A stretch of 64,000 nt of DNA. Source: Bacillota bacterium (GTDB lineage: Bacteria; Bacillota; SHA-98; UBA4971). The stretch spans positions 37,148-101,147 of the forward strand of contig JAAYXB010000033.1 in NCBI GenBank assembly GCA_012516125.1, read 5' to 3'. Positions within the stretch are counted from its first letter, which is position 1. Each line of letters opens with the position of its first letter. Positions 53,224 through 62,328 of this stretch are shown here, one piece after another. A program made the position numbers and the translations under genes. Under the pieces are notes generated by a model, which saw only the letters and a list, made by a program, of their open reading frames with translations, did no database searches and was not told the DNA's origin.

Positions 53224-53583
53224 ATGGCAACGATATTCCATATAACGACTCAACGCGAGTGGGAGCAAGCCGTGCAGCGTGGCAGGTACGAGGCTCAATC
53301 CCTGGCGACCGAGGGCTTTATCCATTGCTCGGACGGGGACCAGGTGATTCGAGTTGCCAATAGCATCTTCCGGGGCACGCATGGGCTCGTGCTTCTTCAC
53401 GTCTCTGTGGAGAAACTGTCCTCGCCCGTGGTCTACGAGAACCTTGAGGGTGGCGGGGAGCTGTTCCCGCACGTGTACGGGCCCATCGACCTGGCGGCTG
53501 TACGCGCTGTCACGATGTTCGAGCCCGCGGAGGACGGTACCTTCGACCACCACTACGCCGACACGCGGATCGAACCTCCCTAA
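53224..53583 (+). CDS. DUF952 family protein
   Basis: 119 residues: ATIFHITTQREWEQAVQRG, EGFIHCSDGDQV, HGLVLLHVSVEKL and GGELFPHVYGPI, the conserved blocks of DUF952, a small soluble family of unknown function. The ATG at 53224 gives the normal family length; the frame extends back to 53053 with sequence that does not match. It stands alone between remnants and looks intact. Confidence 0.82.
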   Translation: MATIFHITTQREWEQAVQRGRYEAQSLATEGFIHCSDGDQVIRVANSIFRGTHGLVLLHVSVEKLSSPVVYENLEGGGELFPHVYGPIDLAAVRAVTMFEPAEDGTFDHHYADTRIEPP

Positions 53584-53604
53584 TAGGGGCTGAACACAAA
53601 CACA

Positions 53605-53813
53605 TGTGCTCTGCCTTTTCGGAAAAGGAGTGTGCAGAGGGCTATGAACTCAAGAAGCAGTGGTTGAAAAGGCAATTCGATTGAAGGTAATCAAGCTTGA
53701 GACGACGGAACAGGCTCAGTCTGCTCCTACGGCGGCAACGATATTCAGCCTGTTCTACAAGAGCAACTTCGTGACAACAGATATCAATGCCTGCATGGAC
53801 AGTCGTTTTAACA
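53605..53813 (+). pseudogene. GNAT/YoaP-type acetyltransferase remnant with internal deletion
   Basis: A 26-codon start piece, MCSAFSEKECAEGYELKK, resembles the beginning of GNAT proteins that carry a YoaP domain. It is followed in another frame by KAIRLKVIKLETTEQAQSAP and FVTTDINACMDSRFNKL, which resemble the YoaP-like C-terminus. The middle of the protein is missing, so the gene is dead. Confidence 0.55.
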
Positions 53814-53814
53814 A

Positions 53815-53940
53815 GTTGTCAGGCTTGGTGATGTCGAACTTGCCGTCCTCCATCCACCACAACGCTTCGAGAGGCATCACAGTGGGCCTGATCAGGTCTG
53901 GTGACACATAGGGGCTTGGAAGTGTAATCTTCAGGGGGAC
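53815..53940 (-). pseudogene. GyrI-like domain fragment
   Basis: The minus strand reads PSPYVSPDLIRPTVMPLEAL and WWMEDGKFDITKPDN, similar to the GyrI-like small-molecule-binding proteins (PLEGLWW...D pattern), but partly rearranged. It abuts the end of the YoaP-like piece on the other strand, so both look like shuffled debris. Confidence 0.45.
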
Positions 53941-53983
53941 GCGTCCACCACGCGCCACGGAGAAAGCCACCATATCCGCAACA

Positions 53984-54195
53984 GTTCAGGGCGGAGGCGG
54001 TTCGCGCGGTGCGCGAGAGCGGGAAGCCTATTGCCTCAGATCGCAAGAGGCCAGGGCATATCAGTGGAGTCGCTGCGTAACTGGACCAGGCAGGCTGAGA
54101 TCGATGCTGGGGAGCATGGAGGGCCGACGACTGCCGAGAAGGAGGAGCCTACCCGGCTTCGCCGAGAGAACAGGAGGTCGGCCGTTACGGAGAGA
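53984..54195 (+). pseudogene. IS3-family OrfA remnant
   Basis: EAVRAVRESGKPIA is followed, after a frame change, by QIARGQGISVESLRNWTRQA and LRRENRRSAVTERNHKEAKR, the HTH and zipper parts of a Transposase_8 OrfA. No OrfB follows. It abuts the truncated kinase gene at about 54225, so its insertion or later deletion probably removed the kinase's start. Confidence 0.75.
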
Positions 54196-54224
54196 AATCA
54201 CAAGGAAGCCAAACGGTCCGTCGC

Positions 54225-55331
54225 GTAGCCCTGGAGTGTCCACGAAACCGGATCAACTTCAGTATCGACCGGGACGAATCCCTGGACCGCCTGGGGCTTC
54301 TCGCGGAACCAAGCACACTCGAGCAGCGGATTTTCGGCAACGCTTGGGCAAAGCTGTATTCGAGGCTGCGCGCCGAACTCGTTGAGGAACACAACCGGGG
54401 CCGACAGAACGTGTACCTCATGAGCCAGTGGGCGCACCACATGAAGGGCCCGGTTTCCGTGGTGGACCTGGAGCTGCAGAAAGCCAGGCAGATGGAGGTG
54501 CCGCCTGGGCTGGCCGAGGTGCTGCGCAGCGTGGCTGAGGAGAACGAGCGGCTGAATATCTCCATTCAAATGCTGCTGAACATGGTGCGTTTGGAAGACT
54601 TCGCGGCAGATTTCACCCCTGAGAAGGTGGACCTGTTGGGGCTGGTCCGACAGCTTATAAACGACAACCGTCGCATGTTCATCGCCCACAGGGTGTTCCC
54701 AAGGATTGTGGGCGACGATGGCGGTGAGGCCAACTGGCCGCAAGTTGTGAGCGACAGCAAGTGGCTCCGCTTTGCGCTGCAGCAGGTGCTCAGCAACGCG
54801 ATCAAGTATTCGTCGAGACCGGAAAGCAAAAACCGCGATGGCGGCGGCGGAGCCGGCCGAAACGAAGCCGGCGAAGGCCGCGAGGCTAGCGGGGCCGGCG
54901 AACTTGGCGATGCCGTTGAAGCTGCCGATGGCGATCGCCGCGGCAGCGAGCTTGCCGACTGCGGCGAGGCCACGGGCAGGGGTAGGGGCGGGGGTCTCCA
55001 CGGCGGCGAAAGGGAAAGCGGCGTGGTCACGTTCTCCTGCCGGAGAGAGGAAGTGGAGGGTGAGATCGTCCTTGAGATCGCAGACGACGGCATCGGCATA
55101 GTGCCCGAAGACCTAGGCCGGGTGTTCAACCCGTTCTTCACGGGCTCGAACGGCCGTGCTTTCCCACAGTCGACAGGAATGGGCCTCTATCTCGCCAGAC
55201 AGGCCTGTCAGCGCCTGGGCCACCGAATCAACATCGAATCGTCGCCAGGCAAAGGCACCCGCGTTTCGGTGCGCTTCTCCCCTGACCAAACTATATTCGC
55301 CGGAGTGGGCGCTTCTCTTGCACGAAGGTGA
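54225..55331 (+). pseudogene. bceS: BceS-type sensor kinase, 5'-truncated
   Basis: The frame is open from about 54225 without a start (INFSIDRDESLDRLGLLAEP); the first ATG is 54411, inside the HisKA region (SQWAHHMKGPVSVVDLELQ). HATPase boxes follow: ALQQVLSNAIKYSS, IADDGIGIVPEDLGRVFNPF and STGMGLYLARQA. The two membrane helices normal in BceS are gone. A Gly/Ala/Glu-rich insertion of about 60 residues (GGGGAGRNEAGEGREA...) splits the N and G1 boxes. No bceR lies nearby. It probably no longer senses antibiotics. Confidence 0.8.
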
Positions 55332-55464
55332 CGTCCCCGTCACGTTAATGCCCTGTCTTGTAAGGGAAATCGATGGTAACCCATGCGGCTGCGCGGTAAA
55401 CTCTGTACGCATGCACTACGCATGCACTGATGAGGGCGATGCGAAGTGACGGGAGCGATGCGAC

Positions 55465-56241
55465 ATGACTATTCTCAAGGCCAGTGGACTTACGAAAGTC
55501 TATGGAAGCAGCAGACGGGCCGAAACCAGGGCACTCGACGGGTTCTCGTTCGAGGTTGAGAAGGGCCGGTTCGTCGGCATCATGGGGCCGTCGGGTAGCG
55601 GCAAGACGACATTGCTCAATGTCTTGGCCACCATCGACGCGCCAACCTCCGGCACGGTCTTGGTCGACGGGCTTGACACGAGTCGGCTCAAAGGGGAGGA
55701 GCTGGCGCTTTTCCGGCGCAAGCGGCTCGGGTTCGTATTTCAAGACTACAACTTGCTCGACAGCTTGAGCATCGAGGAGAACATCGCTCTTCCCCTCGTG
55801 CTGGACCGCAGGCCGCTCACGGCCATCAAGAGGCGTGTCGAGGAAGTCGCCGCCTGGCTTGGCATCGAGGAGCTTTTGAACAGGTTCCCCTACGAGGTGT
55901 CCGGCGGTCAGCAGCAGAGAGCCGCGATCGCACGTGCAATCGTTCACGAGCCTGTACTGGTGTTTGCTGACGAGCCTACGGGCAACCTCGACTCGCGTTC
56001 TGCCCGGGCTGTGATGGACGCTTTCACCCTGATCAACGCAAGGGCAGGAGCCACTATACTAATGGTCACTCACGATCCATTTGCCGCCAGTTTCTGCCAG
56101 ACCGTCTTCTTTATCCGAGATGGACGGCTGTACACCGAGATTCATCGAGGAGACGGCAGACAGGCGTTCTTCCAGCAAATCCTCGACGTTCTGTCACAGA
56201 TGGGAGGTGCGTACGATGAGCACGTGGCGGATCGCGTCTAG
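55465..56241 (+). CDS. bceA: BceA-type ABC transporter ATPase
   Basis: 258 residues: Walker [11 protein letters not shown]-loop FQDYNLLDSLS, signature VSGGQQQRAAIARA, Walker [14 protein letters not shown] and H-loop MVTHDP. The FQDYNLLD form is typical of BceA/YxdL ATPases that drive peptide-antibiotic resistance. It overlaps the permease gene by 26 bases. The usual partner response regulator is missing, so control is unclear. Confidence 0.92.
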   Translation: MTILKASGLTKVYGSSRRAETRALDGFSFEVEKGRFVGIMGPSGSGKTTLLNVLATIDAPTSGTVLVDGLDTSRLKGEELALFRRKRLGFVFQDYNLLDSLSIEENIALPLVLDRRPLTAIKRRVEEVAAWLGIEELLNRFPYEVSGGQQQRAAIARAIVHEPVLVFADEPTGNLDSRSARAVMDAFTLINARAGATILMVTHDPFAASFCQTVFFIRDGRLYTEIHRGDGRQAFFQQILDVLSQMGGAYDEHVADRV

Positions 56242-58156
56242 GTTCTTTCGACACGACTGGAGACGCTACGTGGCCTTCGTGGGCAGCACCGCATTCACGG
56301 TGATGATTTACTTCTTGTACACCGCCTTGAGCATGCACCCTGACCTCCAGGGCGGCTACCCATATGCGAGGCAGGCTGTGCAGGGAATGAAGGCGGCGGC
56401 CGTGGTAATCGCCATCTTCGCCTTTCTGTTCCTGCTTTACTCCAGTTCCTCGTTTGTGCGTCTCCGTATGAAAGAGCTTGGACTGCTGAGCCTTCTCGGA
56501 GTATCGAAGAGGCAGCTCATCCAGATCATCCTGGGAGAGAATCTAATCATAGCTGCGGTGTCGCTTGCGGCTGGCCTGGGCGTTGGCCTGTTGCTGCTCA
56601 AGCTCTTCTTCATGGGCATTTCAGCCCTCCTGCGGCTGCCGCGGGAGCTTCCTTTCAGCGCAGGAGTCGGGGTGTGGCTGCGCACGATCCTCGTTTTCGG
56701 CGGCATGTTCGCGGCCGTCTCCGTCGCCTCGCTTCGCGCGGTGTTGCGCCGGAGCGTGGTAGAGCTCGTGCGCGCAGGGCGCAAGCCCAAAGCTGCTCCG
56801 AGGTTTTCTGCATGGCGGCTGGCTCTCGGTCTGTTGCTGCTCATCGGGGGATACCTATGGGCTGGGTCTCCGAATCCGACGATGGTAGTCACGGGGGTCG
56901 TTCCGGTTACGCTGATCGTCTCTTTGGCTACGCTCATCCTCATACGTGAAGCGAGCATTGCCTGTCTATCGTGGCTGCACGGTTGGGGCCGTTACTACTA
57001 TCGTCCGGGACCCTTTCTGACAATCAGCCAGCTCGCCTACAAGATACAGGACAACTACCGCGTGCTCGCGGCAACGGCGATCCTTGTGGCCGTGATACTG
57101 ACCGCCATCGGCACGGCGTTTACCCTGTACGCGCTATCCACAAGCGACGCCGTGAACACCTATCCGATTGCGGTTCAATTGGTGCAATACGGCGGCACCG
57201 ACGAAAGACCAAGCATTGCCGCCGTCCACGCGGTCCTGGCGAAGCACGGGCTCGACCGGATGCCGCGGAGGGAGTTGGTGGCGCTGCGGGGCAGGCTTAC
57301 CGGGCGGAAGCTGGACGTGGCCGTCGTGCCGTACAGCTTCTACCGCGAGATTCGGGCTGACGGGCGGGAAGCTCTGAATTCGGGAGATGACCATGAGGCG
57401 ATTCTCGTGTTCCCCCGTGCGCTACTCCATGGTCAGAGGAAGGAGGCTGAATCGTGGAACGACCGTGTTCAGATCGGCGAGGAAGAGCTGGCGCTCACCG
57501 TCAAGCCGGATGAAGCCGGTCGTCTCGTGAACCCGGGACGACACCTCCTGTACAACCTGGTGGTATCGGACGTCGTGTACGACGGCCTCGCCAACAGAGT
57601 TGCGCCCGGGCAGCGGATCCATATCTCCATGTGGACCGGCGATTGGCGAGGCAGGGCGATGCAGCAGGCATCGTCCGAGCTATCCGCGCTCTTCGCCGGG
57701 CAAGAGAAGAAGCTCGTCTCGACGACCACAGGGCAGTATCAGGCTCAAGTGACTCAGATGGGACTTCTCGTTTTCATCGGGGTCTTCGTGTCGCTCGTGT
57801 TTATTGCGGCGTGCTTCAGCCTTCTCTATTCACGGCTGTTCACCGACATAGAGGAGGACCGCAGGTACGCTTGCAGGCTGCAGCAGGTCGGCGTGACCAC
57901 AAGGGAGCTGCGAGGACAGGCATTGAGCCAGATGGCTGTGATCTTCTTCCTGCCGTTCGTCGTCGGCTTGGTCCACTCGACGGTCGCGATGCACGCTCTG
58001 GGCACGCTGACCCGGCGGACCGTGCTTCACTACGGGTGGGGGGCGGCGCTGCTGTTCCTCTTCCTGTTCGGGGCCTTTTTCTTGGGAACGGGCCAGCTGT
58101 ATTGGCGCGCTCTGCAGGATGGCCTTCAGCGCGAGGCGAGATCGGGCGTGTTCTAG
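56216..58156 (+). CDS. bceB: BceB-type ABC permease (FtsX family)
   Basis: 646 residues with about ten membrane helices and a large extracellular domain (about residues 300-500), the BceB layout. Family stretches: KELGLLSLLGVSKRQLIQII, FLTISQLAYKIQDNYRVLAA and RLQQVGVTTRELRGQAL. ATG 56216 follows GGGAGGTG; the longer frame from 56081 overlaps the ATPase gene and lacks a site. BceAB complexes free bacitracin- or lantibiotic-bound lipid carriers. It appears intact although its kinase is damaged. Confidence 0.9.
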   Translation: MSTWRIASRFFRHDWRRYVAFVGSTAFTVMIYFLYTALSMHPDLQGGYPYARQAVQGMKAAAVVIAIFAFLFLLYSSSSFVRLRMKELGLLSLLGVSKRQLIQIILGENLIIAAVSLAAGLGVGLLLLKLFFMGISALLRLPRELPFSAGVGVWLRTILVFGGMFAAVSVASLRAVLRRSVVELVRAGRKPKAAPRFSAWRLALGLLLLIGGYLWAGSPNPTMVVTGVVPVTLIVSLATLILIREASIACLSWLHGWGRYYYRPGPFLTISQLAYKIQDNYRVLAATAILVAVILTAIGTAFTLYALSTSDAVNTYPIAVQLVQYGGTDERPSIAAVHAVLAKHGLDRMPRRELVALRGRLTGRKLDVAVVPYSFYREIRADGREALNSGDDHEAILVFPRALLHGQRKEAESWNDRVQIGEEELALTVKPDEAGRLVNPGRHLLYNLVVSDVVYDGLANRVAPGQRIHISMWTGDWRGRAMQQASSELSALFAGQEKKLVSTTTGQYQAQVTQMGLLVFIGVFVSLVFIAACFSLLYSRLFTDIEEDRRYACRLQQVGVTTRELRGQALSQMAVIFFLPFVVGLVHSTVAMHALGTLTRRTVLHYGWGAALLFLFLFGAFFLGTGQLYWRALQDGLQREARSGVF

Positions 58157-58319
58157 CTCGGGCGGGCCCGCCGCGGGCGCTCCCTTACTCCTGTAACGGC
58201 GATCTGCGGCACGCAGTCGTATCAGAGGGCGAGGTCATCCTGGATCGCGATTCTCTGAAGATGCTGGAGTTCATCACGGTCCCGCGCGCACGGTCCCGCG
58301 TGCCGTCATGCCTCCGTGC

Positions 58320-58949
58320 TCACCGCCCCGGAGGAACAGATCTCTCCTTTACAGTCTCGATGTATTCCCGGACCTCGGCGTAGGCCGCCTGGACAACAGC
58401 GACGAGGCCCCGCAGGAACTCATCGGCCTTCGCAGTCTCTCCCCTCGCTAGCTGCTCGCGGGCGGCTTGCGCCTGCACGTTGAGGTACGCTAGCACCTGG
58501 CCGAGATTGTCGTGAAGATCGCGTGCCAGGCGCTCGGGCTCTTCGGCGGAAGCGAGGGCCCAGCGTTGGCGGAATAGACCCGCCTGAGAGCCCTTGCTGC
58601 CGCTGACAGCGCGGATGACGATGAGCCTGCCGATGTGATCTCCCCGGGAGTTGCGGAGCGGCGACGAGTGCATTTCGTAGTACTTTCCGCGGCACTTTCC
58701 GCGTCCGCTGTCGTGTTCCCCCTCGTGCCTCGCGGACGTACTTGCCCTCGTAATCAGTTCATGGTCCATCTTTGTGAGGTCAGGGCGCGGCTCCATGCCG
58801 CGGGACCACGAAAACAGCGCCTCCGCCACCGGGCGACCGCCCGCCTGGGCCATGCCCAACCCGATGATCTGCTCGGCCGCGGAATTGAGTGCCACGATCC
58901 TGTCGTGCGCGTCGGCGACAATGAGAGCGATGCCCGTCGTCTCGCCCAC
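58320..58949 (-). pseudogene. PAS-HisKA_3 sensor kinase fragment
   Basis: 209 residues: a PAS-like region (ALIVADAHDRIVALNSAAEQ) and a HisKA_3 dimerisation region with the phosphorylated His in LARDLHDNLGQVLAYL. The ATPase domain that should follow is absent, and the membrane part that usually precedes PAS is also missing. GTG 58949 does have a GGAAGGGGAGAGG site, so a short protein might be made. Most likely a decayed NarL-type kinase. Confidence 0.65.
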
Positions 58950-59022
58950 TTCCGCCTCTCCCCTTCCCCCTTGCCGGTGCCTTTGCCGTTGCTATCGCCC
59001 TCATGTGCGCCGACCATCTGCG

Positions 59023-59070
59023 CCGACATCGGGCCAAGCCGACATCGGGCCAAGCCGACATCGGGCTAAG
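59023..59070. repeat. 16-bp tandem repeat x3
   Basis: CCGACATCGGGCCAAG at 59023 and 59039, with CCGACATCGGGCTAAG at 59055. The third unit contains the stop codon (CTA, minus strand 59066-59068) of the barrel-like protein. Confidence 0.9.
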
Positions 59071-61210
59071 ATCGGGCGCCGTACCGAAGCCTGAGCTCAA
59101 ATCCCAGCGTGTCCTCGTCCCATGTCATGCCAGCGAACCCGCTGTTGTTCCTGGTGCGTCGGTAGGCCGCCTTGAACTGGGTTGAGTCGGTGAGGTTCAG
59201 GGTAACCTCAAGACCCAACGAGACTTGGCCTCGCGAGTCTTTGAGCGCGCCCGTGCTCAGCCTGGACGTCGTGACATCCTTGAATGCCGCTTCGCCAGCG
59301 ATATTGAGCCGCGCAAGATAGCGGTAGCCCATCTCCACCGGCCTCGCCATCGAGACGGCCAATTCCCGCCCGCTGACGCGAACGTCCTCGTGCAGGCGAC
59401 GTGAGTCGGCGATCTTGCCTTCCGCCTGGATTTCGCACGTCCCAAGCGCGACGGAGGCCTTGCCATCGAGACACTCCTCTGTGGTCAGCGCACCGTGCGC
59501 ACGGTCGACCGTCTCGGTGTTGGAATAGCGTATTCTCCCGGACAGGTAACGGCTGATGTCAGGTGAATCGCCGCCTGCGTCCAGCAGTCCGGCGGAGCCC
59601 GCCGCGATCCCGATCTCCGCGCCGACTGCGACACCCTTCTTGGACGAATCGATGCTCCGCCGCCCCCCGTCCCAGTCATCCGATAGCCTGGCCGCGGAAA
59701 GCACGTCCAGGCTATAGGAGACCCGTCCCGCCTGGGGCACGAAGACAAGCGAGCCCGCCAGGTTGGTGTCGGTGGTGCTGAAGCCTTGCGAGCCGTCCAC
59801 GTTGTCAACGGCCCGCGCCACATCGATCGTTGCCGCAAGCCCCTCGGCGATCCGCGCCCCCAACCTGGCCCCAAAACTGCGTACGCCCCCGCGACCAGTG
59901 GGGCTCATCGGCGACGGCGCGAAGGCCGCGCCCTGAAGCCTATACTCAGCGTAGGCGACGACTGGGCCGAGCCTGCCACGCGCTGCAAGGAGCAGGGCAT
60001 TGCTATCGGTGTCCGCCAAGACTCGCGGCGGTCCCGATCCCGGTCCCGATCCGGATCCCGATCGCGCGCCAGCGCCTGACCCCGCTCTGGAGCCCGAGTC
60101 CGAGCCTGTGCCCGTGCCCGCGCCCGCCCCCGCGCTCGACCCCGGTTCCAACGCCGACTCGACAGTACGCGCGACTTCACAGCTGAGCGCGCCACCCGCG
60201 CCCAGCGGCAGCTCCAGGCGAGCCCAGTACATGTCCTCGCTGTGCGCTCTCTTGCTCGCCCGGACATAGGCCGCGTCTCCGCCAATGCCTGCGCCTGCAA
60301 GGCCGAACCCCCCGTGCACGCCCCACGCATCGAATACGCTGAACGCAAGGCCCTTCGACACGAGGAGCTTGCCGGTGAAGGCCGAGAATTCGTAGGAACG
60401 GGCCTCTTGTTGGTGGACCCCGCTTGCCGCGAATCCGGCAAGCTGCCGCTCAGGCAGGATGAGCGTGGCCGGGACGGGAACGGCCGTGTCCCCACCCACG
60501 AGGGAGAATCCGTTGCCGGCGAACTCGACGGAGCATCGTTCCACCGCAGTCTTGAGGTCGCCCATCTGGAAGTCATACCCCAGCAGGCCGAACGTCTGGC
60601 TCCTCAAAGTGAGCCTCGCGGTGAGGGTTCCGACGGAGAGCCTGGCAAGGGCTGCAACGTCCGCCGCGTTCGCGACGGACGCCACGGGGAGCACCTCCAC
60701 CTTCAGGCTGTCGTCGAGCGTGATCTTGGTCCTCTCGTGCAGCGGAGGAGCGCCGGCGACGGTGAACTCCCAGGCCGAACGGGCCACGTTGCCTGCCCGG
60801 TCCGCGACCGCAAGCTCCACCGTGTGTCTGCCATCCTTGAGCGGGGGGCGCGGCGTGTAGCGCGCCTCTTCCGTGCCGATGTCCGCCCATCTGGTCACGT
60901 CCGCCTTGTCCAGGACGAGCACCACGGTATCAGGATCTACGCCGGAGTCAGAGTCAACGTATCGAACCACTATCGCCGGGGACCGGTCGGATGTGACGCC
61001 TCCGTGGAGAGGACTTACGATCTCTATCACGGGAGCGAGCATATCCTGGGCGGTCTGGACCGAGCCAGGGTCCTGCGCGCCGCGGCCCGTGCCCGCGCCT
61101 TCACCGGGCGCCGCGAGGCACGCCGAAGGCGCGGTCACGGCAAGGAGCGACAGCATGAGAAAGAGCGCGACCGCTGAGCGAACGCGAATCCGCCTCGAAT
61201 TCCGAATCAC
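59066..61210 (-). CDS. exported protein with an Ig-like domain and a barrel-like C-terminus
   Basis: About 714 residues: signal peptide (SAVALFLMLSLLAVTAPSACLA, read in part), an Ig-like domain (IEIVSPLHGGVTSDRSPAIV ... DGRHTVELAVADRAGNVARS), then many alternating short strands ending TLGFELRLRYGARS, like an outer-membrane barrel. A GSGSGAGAGTGTGSDSG linker (about 60010-60130) divides it. The start is uncertain (GTG 61210 or 61219); the frame extends to 61378, but that part is palindromic-repeat DNA. It fits a diderm envelope, but the barrel is inferred from pattern alone. Confidence 0.6.
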   Translation of the reverse strand: MIRNSRRIRVRSAVALFLMLSLLAVTAPSACLAAPGEGAGTGRGAQDPGSVQTAQDMLAPVIEIVSPLHGGVTSDRSPAIVVRYVDSDSGVDPDTVVLVLDKADVTRWADIGTEEARYTPRPPLKDGRHTVELAVADRAGNVARSAWEFTVAGAPPLHERTKITLDDSLKVEVLPVASVANAADVAALARLSVGTLTARLTLRSQTFGLLGYDFQMGDLKTAVERCSVEFAGNGFSLVGGDTAVPVPATLILPERQLAGFAASGVHQQEARSYEFSAFTGKLLVSKGLAFSVFDAWGVHGGFGLAGAGIGGDAAYVRASKRAHSEDMYWARLELPLGAGGALSCEVARTVESALEPGSSAGAGAGTGTGSDSGSRAGSGAGARSGSGSGPGSGPPRVLADTDSNALLLAARGRLGPVVAYAEYRLQGAAFAPSPMSPTGRGGVRSFGARLGARIAEGLAATIDVARAVDNVDGSQGFSTTDTNLAGSLVFVPQAGRVSYSLDVLSAARLSDDWDGGRRSIDSSKKGVAVGAEIGIAAGSAGLLDAGGDSPDISRYLSGRIRYSNTETVDRAHGALTTEECLDGKASVALGTCEIQAEGKIADSRRLHEDVRVSGRELAVSMARPVEMGYRYLARLNIAGEAAFKDVTTSRLSTGALKDSRGQVSLGLEVTLNLTDSTQFKAAYRRTRNNSGFAGMTWDEDTLGFELRLRYGARS

Positions 61211-61280
61211 TTGCGACACCACCTTTGATGGCTGCGTGGCTGGCGACGCTGGCCGTGACCTTTCTTCTCTCCCGGCGGGC

Positions 61281-61342
61281 GGAGGTTGCCGGTGGGAGGT
61301 TGCCGGTGCTGTCGTTTCCCTGACAGCCGCCGGCAACCCCTC
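61281..61342. repeat. GGAGGTTGCCGGTG repeat copy
   Basis: GGAGGTTGCCGGTG occurs twice in tandem (61281, 61295) and faces CGCCGGCAACCCCTCC at about 61327-61342. This is the outer arm of the palindromic repeat family, here upstream of the barrel-like gene. Confidence 0.6.
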
Positions 61343-61449
61343 CACAGTCCCTCCCGGAAGCGCGAGCGCCGGCTTCATCCCTGCGCAAGGCCGCTCTTCA
61401 ATCGCCCGGTGATCCCCCAGTCCCGCGGCCCCCGGTCACGCGGCCGCTG

Positions 61450-62046
61450 TCAGCGTCCCATGTCGAAGAACGCGCACTTGCCCGGGCTGTCCTGGCCTGC
61501 TGCTCGCGCATCGAGCGCCGCCGGGCCGAGCGGCTCGAAGTAGATGAGCATGCCGGAAACCAGCCACTGGCCGGAGACCTTGATGAGGTCCCACTCCATT
61601 GCCCCCTTGTCGGTGATGCGCTTGCCGATGGGCGGGGTCGTCCCTGTGGCCCACTCGTATACGCTGAAGCGATTCACTACGTGGGCGCTTGTGTGGCCAA
61701 GGTTCTCCACAACGAAACACTCGATAACTAGGTCGAGCCCGTATCCGTAATTGAGCCTCCAGTAATCCTGATTCTCCTTGTCACTCAAGAGCTCCTGACT
61801 GAGCTGGTCGAGGGTCTTCGTAGTACGCTTGCCCCCTTCTTCCAGGGTTAGCACGAACGAATTCGCGAGGGGAGCGAGCATCCCGTCCACGTCATAACCC
61901 TCCACGGCTGCTTCCCAAGTGCTAACAACCGAGCGGATGAGCGCCGTCTCCTTCGCCACGTCGACAGGAGGGGTCGGAACGCCGCATCCCGCAACGGTCA
62001 CGAGGATGAAGAGCGCGAGGACGGCTGCCTTCAAGCGACCTGCCAT
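61450..62046 (-). CDS. putative lipoprotein, NTF2/SnoaL-like
   Basis: 198 residues from ATG 62046 (AAAAGGAGGGCATAG upstream). A lipobox, VAGC, ends the signal peptide (AAVLALFILVTVAGC). The rest resembles an NTF2-like cone: IRSVVSTWEAAVEGYDVDGM, then strands with ...WATGTTPPIGKRITDKGAMEWDLI. Such domains bind small ligands or act as scaffolds. It lies between two exported proteins on the same strand. The frame's extension to 62259 is repeat DNA. Confidence 0.68.
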   Translation of the reverse strand: MAGRLKAAVLALFILVTVAGCGVPTPPVDVAKETALIRSVVSTWEAAVEGYDVDGMLAPLANSFVLTLEEGGKRTTKTLDQLSQELLSDKENQDYWRLNYGYGLDLVIECFVVENLGHTSAHVVNRFSVYEWATGTTPPIGKRITDKGAMEWDLIKVSGQWLVSGMLIYFEPLGPAALDARAAGQDSPGKCAFFDMGR

Positions 62047-62124
62047 TTGTCTATGCCCTCCTTTTCGCGAGTTCACTGGCACCTCGTTGATCCGGCGGCC
62101 TCTGACCGACGGGTCCCGGACTGG

Positions 62125-62205
62125 TCGATGCCGGGGTCGTCGGTGCCGGTACTGAGCCGGTCGGTGCTGGACCTGTCGGTGCCAGGCCCGTCGGTGCCGG
62201 ACCGG
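62125..62205. repeat. 15-bp minisatellite (TCGGTGCCGGACCxG)
   Basis: Five degenerate units, TCGATGCCGGGGTCG, a 21-base variant, TCGGTGCTGGACCTG, TCGGTGCCAGGCCCG and TCGGTGCCGGACCGG, in tandem in the spacer upstream of the lipoprotein gene. Confidence 0.85.
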
Positions 62206-62328
62206 ACCGGGCCGCACCAGGCCGGTCCAGGCGAACCCGATTCGCCCGATCCGATCCATGCCTGTTATCCTGATATCCCACTATGCTGTGTTCCCGCTCA
62301 CATCAGCCTACGAACGAGCGATCCCGCG

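Noticed and set aside
61211..61378. N-terminal extension of the barrel-like protein
   Set aside because: It is encoded by palindromic-repeat DNA and would place the signal peptide about 60 residues inside the protein.
62047..62259. N-terminal extension of the lipoprotein frame
   Set aside because: It translates the 15-bp minisatellite; the lipobox and ribosome site fix the start at 62046.
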